Below, piece after piece: positions 31,058 through 35,922 of a stretch of DNA of 35,922 bases; positions within the stretch are counted from its first letter, which is position 1; every line of letters begins with the position of its first letter. The DNA is taken from positions 1 to 35,922 of the forward strand of contig NZ_AKKE01000133.1 of the NCBI RefSeq assembly GCF_000281975.1. The letters are read 5' to 3'. The notes below the pieces were generated by a model. It was not told the origin of the DNA and made no database searches. It saw only the letters and a list, made by a program, of their open reading frames with translations. The translations under genes were made by a program, and so were the position numbers. Source of the stretch: Novosphingobium sp. AP12. Its GTDB lineage: Bacteria; Pseudomonadota; Alphaproteobacteria; Sphingomonadales; Sphingomonadaceae.

Positions 31058-31375
31058 CCTGGCGAGAATCCATCCTGTCAGCGCTATGCGGGCCTGCCCG
31101 GCCCCATCTCGACGAAACCCCGGCGTGGTCCGTCGTTCCGGCCGCGCCCGGCAATCGTCTTGCCCACGGATAAGCGCGCTGTTCCCGTTCTGCCAACGAC
31201 TTTCCGCCGAGGATTGCAATGGACCATGTCCCGAGGCGCGGCTGAAGGATGCGGCCTTGCCGCTGGAATTTCCGCCCCGAAGCAAACGGTTGTCACGCAA
31301 CCAATGGGGTGGGCGCGCATTGCCAAGGCTTAGACGCCCGCAGCGCTGCCGCGCCGGGTCGCCAAGGAGGATATC
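31058..31375. other. Divergent intergenic region, 318 bp
   Basis: This lies between the hybrid kinase and the DUF2231 operon. It must hold both promoters, but I see no strong sigma-70, sigma-54 or ECF-type match. A GAATC site (31066-31070) is 9 bp before the kinase start. No RNA gene or repeat was recognised. Confidence 0.6.
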
Positions 31376-31783
31376 TTGCCGTCCGCCACGCCGTTACCCC
31401 TGCATCCGCTCCATGCGATGCTTCTCGCCTTTCCCGTCGCTCTGTTTCCGGGGGCGCTGCTTTCGGACATCACGTACCTGAACAGTGCCGAGATGCAGTG
31501 GTCGAACTTCTCGGCATGGCTGATCACCGGTGCGCTGCTGTTCGGCGCCCTGGCGCTGCTCTGGGCGCTGGTGTCCGCGCTGCGGCGCCGGGGAGGGTGG
31601 ATCTATCCCGCGCTGCTCGCCGCGATGTGGATCGCCGGGCTGATCAACGCCTTCCAGCATAGCCACGATGCGTGGTCCTCGGTCGGGACCATGGGTCTGA
31701 CGCTGTCGATCGTGTCGAGCGTGCTGGCGCTGCTGGCCGGCTGGACCGGCTATTCGACGCTGCGCGCGGGGAGCCGGGCATGA
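31376..31783 (+). CDS. DUF2231-like small membrane protein
   Basis: This 135-aa protein has four hydrophobic segments (about 13-30, 47-68, 76-92, 105-127) and starts LPLHPLHAMLLAFPVALFPGALLSDI, the N-terminal signature of DUF2231 (HPxHxxLVxFPxALxxxA). The family has no assigned activity; some members bind haem or accompany oxidoreductases. The start is TTG (31376) with a near-perfect AAGGAGG 6 bp upstream, the decisive reason for choosing it. It overlaps the next gene by 4 bp (ATGA) and is first in a three-gene operon. Confidence 0.85.
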   Translation: MPSATPLPLHPLHAMLLAFPVALFPGALLSDITYLNSAEMQWSNFSAWLITGALLFGALALLWALVSALRRRGGWIYPALLAAMWIAGLINAFQHSHDAWSSVGTMGLTLSIVSSVLALLAGWTGYSTLRAGSRA

Positions 31784-33099
31784 ACATCGTGCGTCTTGGC
31801 GGAACCGCCGCTTTCACCCTGGTCCTCGCGCTGGGTCTTTCCGCTTGCGGGAAAGGCCCCGAGCTCGACCAGACCGGTCCGCGTCCGACCTTGCCGGACC
31901 AGAAGGAAACGCTGCTGCCGCCGATGAAGATCGCGCGGCCGGAAGGGTGGGCCGGCGCCATGCCCACGGTGCCGCGCGGCTTCACGATCACCCCGCTCGC
32001 CACCGGCCTCAAGGTGCCGCGCCAGACGCTGGTGCTGCCCAACGGCGACGTGCTCGTGGCCGAGGGGACCGGCGGAAACGAGCCGATGCTGCGCCCCAAG
32101 GACGTCATCGCCGGCTACATCAAGAGCCTCGGCAAGACGACGGTCAAGGGCGGCAACCGTGTCAGCCTGCTGCGCGACGCCGATGGCGACGGCAAGGCGG
32201 AGCTGACATCCGTCCTGATCGACGGGCTCGACGCGCCCTACGGCCTCGCGCTGGTGGGCGGCGACCTCTACGTCGCCAACCAGGGCGCGCTGCTGCGCTT
32301 CCCCTACCGCACCGGCCAGACCCGCATCGACGCGCCGGGGCAGGAGGTGACCAAGCTGCCTGCCAAGCCGAACCACCACTGGACCAAGTCCCTCACCGCC
32401 AGCGCGGACGGATCGAAGCTCTACGTGGGCATCGGCTCGAACAGCAATGTCGGCGAGCGCGGCATGGCCGTGGAGGAGGACCGTGCGGTCGTCTGGGAGA
32501 TCGACCGGGCGAGCGGCGCCCACCGCGTCTACGCCTCGGGCATCCGCAACCCCACCGCGCTCGCCATCAATCCGGCGACGCAGGCGGTATGGGCGGTCGC
32601 CAACGAACGTGACGAACTCGGCGCGCAACTGGTGCCGGACTACCTGACCTCGGTGCGGCCGGGCGCATTCTACGGCTGGCCCTACAGCTACTGGGGAGGC
32701 CACGTCGATCCGCGCGTCCACCCGCAGAAGCCCGAGATGGTGCGCAAGGCCATCGCGCCGGACTATGCGCTCGGCTCGCACGTCGCCGCGCTGGGCCTGA
32801 GCTTCGTCACCGGCGGCGGCTTCGGGGGCGGTTATGCGGACGGCGCGTTCGTCGGCCAGCACGGCAGCTGGAACCGGCAGGACCTCGCAGGCTACAAGGT
32901 GGTGTGGGTGCCCTTCACCAACGGCAAGCCCAGCGGCAAGCCGCAGGACTTCGTCACCGGCTTCATCGGCCAGGACGGCAAGGCGCGGGGCCGGCCCGTG
33001 GGCGTGACCTACGACCCGCAGCGCCGGGTGCTGCTGGTGGCGGACGACCTGTCGAACACCGTGTGGCGCATCGCTCCAGCGGTGGGGGCGCCGCGCTGA
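31780..33099 (+). CDS. Sorbosone/glucose dehydrogenase-like lipoprotein
   Basis: A 439-aa beta-propeller protein of the GSDH (PQQ-dependent sugar dehydrogenase-like) family. The N-terminus is a lipoprotein signal with lipobox LSAC (Cys23), so it is anchored outside the cytoplasm. Visible propeller motifs are VPRQTLVLPNGDVLVAE, LLRDADGDGKAE, APYGLALVGGDLYVAN, NHHWTKSL, VYASGIRNPTALAINP and QHGSWNR. These match sorbosone dehydrogenase-type proteins; the natural substrate is not known and PQQ use is inferred. It is coupled to the DUF2231 gene upstream and the hydrolase downstream. Confidence 0.88.
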   Translation: MNIVRLGGTAAFTLVLALGLSACGKGPELDQTGPRPTLPDQKETLLPPMKIARPEGWAGAMPTVPRGFTITPLATGLKVPRQTLVLPNGDVLVAEGTGGNEPMLRPKDVIAGYIKSLGKTTVKGGNRVSLLRDADGDGKAELTSVLIDGLDAPYGLALVGGDLYVANQGALLRFPYRTGQTRIDAPGQEVTKLPAKPNHHWTKSLTASADGSKLYVGIGSNSNVGERGMAVEEDRAVVWEIDRASGAHRVYASGIRNPTALAINPATQAVWAVANERDELGAQLVPDYLTSVRPGAFYGWPYSYWGGHVDPRVHPQKPEMVRKAIAPDYALGSHVAALGLSFVTGGGFGGGYADGAFVGQHGSWNRQDLAGYKVVWVPFTNGKPSGKPQDFVTGFIGQDGKARGRPVGVTYDPQRRVLLVADDLSNTVWRIAPAVGAPR

Positions 33100-34088
33100 T
33101 GCGGGCGCCTGCGATGCTGGCGAGGCTGGGGGCGGTCGTAGCCGCCGGCCTCGCCGCGCCCGCGCTGGCCGATCCGATGCTGGCGGACTTCTCCTACGGC
33201 TGGCCGGTCGAACACCACAGCTTCGAGAGCCAGCGCGAGCGCATGGAGATGGCCTATCTCGACGTCCGGCCCGACCGTCCCAACGGCCGGACGGCGGTGC
33301 TCCTCCACGGCAAGAACTTCTGCGCCGGGTCCTGGGACACCACGATCCGCGCCCTGTCGCAGGCGGGCTACCGGGTGATCGCGCCGGACCAGATCGGCTT
33401 CTGCAAGTCCACCAAGCCGGCGCGCTACCAGTACGGCCTGCATACGCTCGCGGCGAACACGCACGAATTGCTGGCGGCGCTCAGGATCGAGAAGCCGGTG
33501 CTGATCGGGCACAGCATGGGCGGAATGCTCGCCATGCGCTACGCCCTCCAATATCCCGGCGAGCTGTCGAAGCTGGTGCTCGTCAACCCGCTCGGGCTCG
33601 AGGACTGGCGCGCGAAGGGCGTGCCCAACGCGACGGTCGACCAACTCTACGTGACCGAACTCAAGGCGACGCGCGCCAGCATCAAGGCCTATCAGCAGAG
33701 CACCTACTACGCCGGCCAGTGGCGCCCCGACTACGACCGCTGGGTCGACATGCTGGCCTCGATGTACGCTGGCCCGGGCGGCGAAGTGGTCGCATGGCAC
33801 CAGGCGCTGACGGCCGACATGGTGTTCAACCAGCCCGTCATCCACGAGATCGACCGGATCGCGGTCCCCACCGTGCTGATGATCGGCGAGAAGGACAACA
33901 CCGCGATCGGCAAGAACCGGGCCGACAAGGCGCTTCAGGCCAGGCTGGGCGACTACCCGCGGCTGGCGCGCGAAGCAGCGGCGCGGATCCCGGGCGCGCG
34001 GCTTGTCACGTACCCCGCCTTCGGCCACAGCCCGCAGGTGCAGGGCGCCGGGCAGTTCAACGCCGATCTGCTCGAAGCCCTGCGCTGA
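33099..34088 (+). CDS. Exported alpha/beta hydrolase
   Basis: A 329-aa protein with a signal peptide (about 1-24, ending ALA) and an alpha/beta hydrolase domain: TAVLLHGKNFCAGSWD (oxyanion HGK), GYRVIAPDQIGFCKS, GHSMGGMLAM with nucleophile Ser139, VPTVLMIGEKDNTAIG with the acid, and PAFGHSPQVQ with the catalytic His. All triad positions are present. The substrate is unknown; similar proteins include epoxide hydrolase- and lipase-like enzymes. It overlaps the dehydrogenase stop by one base (TGATG) and ends 3 bp before the convergent phospholipase D gene. Confidence 0.88.
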   Translation: MRAPAMLARLGAVVAAGLAAPALADPMLADFSYGWPVEHHSFESQRERMEMAYLDVRPDRPNGRTAVLLHGKNFCAGSWDTTIRALSQAGYRVIAPDQIGFCKSTKPARYQYGLHTLAANTHELLAALRIEKPVLIGHSMGGMLAMRYALQYPGELSKLVLVNPLGLEDWRAKGVPNATVDQLYVTELKATRASIKAYQQSTYYAGQWRPDYDRWVDMLASMYAGPGGEVVAWHQALTADMVFNQPVIHEIDRIAVPTVLMIGEKDNTAIGKNRADKALQARLGDYPRLAREAAARIPGARLVTYPAFGHSPQVQGAGQFNADLLEALR

Positions 34089-34091
34089 TCC

Positions 34092-35711
34092 TCACAGCAA
34101 CCAGGCGATCGGCAGGCGCGAAGTGACCGCGATCAGCGCGCGGTCGAACAGCTGCATGCCGGGCTCGCGCGTCTGGACAGAGGCGTGGAGCCCTTCGCCG
34201 GGCGTCCACTCCAGCCCGCCGCCCTCGTCCAGCGAAACCGCATAGGCGGCGTCGGGGATGATCGTGGCGAAGGCATCGGCCACGTAGGCGGCGAAAAGCG
34301 GGCTATGGATGACGAAGCCCAGTTCGGTGTTCAGCCGGAGCGAGCGCTGGTCGAAGTTGAACGAACCGACGAACAGGCGCTGGCGGTCGACCGTGATGGT
34401 CTTCGCATGGATCGTCGAGGCGCCCGAGCGCAAAGCCGCGAACGACCCGCTGCCGGTTGCGCGCAGCCGGCTGCCGACGCCAAGGCGGTTACCCTGCCGG
34501 CGCTGCTTCTTCGAGGGTGCGTCGCGCACCTGTGCGGCAGTCTCGAACAGGCGAACACCCGCCTTGAGCAGCGCCTTGCGCCAGGGCGCATAGCCGGCAT
34601 GGACCAGCGCGACGTCGGTGGCCCCGTACCCGTTGGTGAGCACCGTCACGTCGACACCCGAGCGCGCCAGCGCGCCGAGCTGGTGCGTGCCCTGCGCTCC
34701 CGGAACGAAATAGCCCGAGACGATGCCCAGTTCGCGGCTGGGATGTCCGATCGCGCCGTCGAGCTTGCCCGCGAGCAGGTCCCGCTTGCGGATATCCTTG
34801 CGCACTTTGGCGGGATCGTCGCTGATCATCTCCACCTTCGCCCACTCCAGGTCGAGCGTTCCTTGCGCGATCTCATGGACGAGGGGCAGGCTGCGCAGCC
34901 GCTCGACATAACGGCGTGCGGAGGCGTCGCGCTCAACCACCGAGGCGCGCGATGCCAGCTTCGCGCGCTGCTTCTCGCTGACACGAGGCAGGATCTGCTC
35001 GGCGGGGTAGGAGGATTCGCAGTCCCAGTACTTCCCAAAGTCGGTCTCGACGTCTGCCACGACCGGCCCGATCGCCAGCACGTCGAGGTCCACGAACAGC
35101 GCGCCGTCTCCTGCACCGAAATACTCGTCGCCGACGTTGCGGCCGCCGACGATGGTGACCGCTCCGTCGACCGTGAAGCTCTTGTTGTGCATCCGCCGGT
35201 TGAGGCGACCGAAATCGGCGAGGAAGCCGATCGCCTTGGGGAAGCGGATACGGAATGGATTGAAAAGGCGCACCTCGATGTTCGGATGGTCGTTCAGCGC
35301 CGAGAGGATGTGGTCGAGCCCGGTGATCCCGTTGTCGTCCAGCAGCAGCCGCACGCGCACCCCGCGCTGGGCTGCTTCATGGGCCGCCTCGAGCAGTAGC
35401 GTGCCGGTCCTGTCGCCGTGCCAGATGTAGTATTGCAGATCGAGCGTGTGCTCGGCCGCCCTCGCCAGCAGCAGCCGGGCCGCGAACGCATCGACGCCGT
35501 CACTCAGCAGGTGGACGCCCGAAAGACCCGGATGCGCGGACGCCTGTTCCTGTGCCCCGCGCCAGAGAGCGCCATCCCGCATGGCGGGGATGGCTTTCGC
35601 GGGAGGAGCGATCCGGTCCGGGAGGCAACTGGCGAAACGGACCAGGGCTCCCGTCGCCAGGACGCCCGCCACGCTTGCCAGAGCCGCTTTCCAGCCTTGT
35701 GTCGCTGCCAT
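34092..35711 (-). CDS. Phospholipase D family protein, ClsC-like cardiolipin synthase
   Basis: This 539-aa protein has an N-terminal membrane anchor (about 7-27) and two HKD motifs: HNKSFTVD (His175), followed by IVGGRNVGDEYFG, and HAKTITVD (His435), followed by FVGSFNFDQRS. This arrangement, with LDLQYYIWHGDRTG near residue 95, matches ClsC-type cardiolipin synthases, which join two phospholipids in the inner membrane; a related PLD activity is possible. I chose the ATG at 35711 because GGAG lies 4 bp upstream and the membrane anchor begins there; an earlier ATG at 35738 is possible. The gene is monocistronic. Confidence 0.88.
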   Translation of the reverse strand: MAATQGWKAALASVAGVLATGALVRFASCLPDRIAPPAKAIPAMRDGALWRGAQEQASAHPGLSGVHLLSDGVDAFAARLLLARAAEHTLDLQYYIWHGDRTGTLLLEAAHEAAQRGVRVRLLLDDNGITGLDHILSALNDHPNIEVRLFNPFRIRFPKAIGFLADFGRLNRRMHNKSFTVDGAVTIVGGRNVGDEYFGAGDGALFVDLDVLAIGPVVADVETDFGKYWDCESSYPAEQILPRVSEKQRAKLASRASVVERDASARRYVERLRSLPLVHEIAQGTLDLEWAKVEMISDDPAKVRKDIRKRDLLAGKLDGAIGHPSRELGIVSGYFVPGAQGTHQLGALARSGVDVTVLTNGYGATDVALVHAGYAPWRKALLKAGVRLFETAAQVRDAPSKKQRRQGNRLGVGSRLRATGSGSFAALRSGASTIHAKTITVDRQRLFVGSFNFDQRSLRLNTELGFVIHSPLFAAYVADAFATIIPDAAYAVSLDEGGGLEWTPGEGLHASVQTREPGMQLFDRALIAVTSRLPIAWLL

Positions 35712-35922
35712 TGTTCTCCAATCTCGCTTTCGACCCATCGCCATATCCAACGTATGGGACATGGCGGGGCTGCACGACCGGACCGTGTCATGCGTCGGCG
35801 ACTGCATGGAGGGCCTCTCCCATGTTTGTCCAACCCGCAGGCGACCAACGCCGTGCCTGCCAGGGCAAAACGGCCCAAATCCGCCATTTCGTTGGATTGC
35901 GTCACTTTTTTGAAAAGGGGTG

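Noticed and set aside
31267..31293. Possible ECF (EcfG-type) promoter GGAAT-N17-CGGTT upstream of the DUF2231 operon
   Set aside because: The -35 lacks the GGAAC C and the -10 reads CGGTT instead of CGTT; too weak to call.

Overview
This window is high-GC chromosomal DNA from an alphaproteobacterium, most likely a sphingomonad (Novosphingobium/Sphingobium-like). The evidence is a GcrA cell-cycle regulator, a PspF-PspABC envelope-stress locus with alphaproteobacterial-type PspB and PspC, the rimP-nusA-ylxR-infB / rbfA / truB-rpsO-pnp translation cluster, and sphingomonad-style DUF2239 and DUF3142 genes. The genus is an inference; no rRNA is present.

Left part (1-3.7 kb): a psp locus. PspF (plus strand) faces a minus-strand operon that starts at an almost perfect sigma-54 promoter. 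The operon encodes a 74-aa one-helix membrane protein, PspA, PspC, PspB and two more PspB-like proteins. The last three genes overlap one another by 4 bp. A strong sigma-70-type promoter with a built-in palindromic operator drives an unidentified gene leaving the left edge. Between pspF and rimP lies a lower-GC ccdAB toxin-antitoxin pair with its own promoter and twin octamer operator.

Core translation block (4.3-19.7 kb): rimP-nusA-ylxR-infB form one operon ending in a clear intrinsic terminator. rbfA, then truB-rpsO and pnp follow, but the usually compact order is broken by other genes. These are a 33-aa membrane miniprotein followed by two matched hairpins, DUF1697, an RcnB-like exported protein, an alpha/beta hydrolase, a DUF1963 membrane protein, thymidine kinase and a DUF2239 gene with a repeated operator-like motif.

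Right part (19.7-35.9 kb): an exported repeat-type protein overlaps a DUF3142 lipoprotein. After these come gcrA with a secreted cyclophilin, a lone ABC-2 permease, a CHASE4-GGDEF-EAL protein, hspQ, tRNA-Ser(CGA) and a large GAF/PAS hybrid histidine kinase. A three-gene overlapping operon follows (DUF2231 membrane protein, sorbosone/glucose-dehydrogenase-like lipoprotein, exported alpha/beta hydrolase), and the window ends with a phospholipase-D family cardiolipin-synthase-like protein.

Most of the window is ordinary core genome. The least explained parts are the 33-aa ORF with twin hairpins, the expanded psp operon with its shared C-terminal coiled module and a possible N-terminally extended PspA, and the DUF2239 control region.
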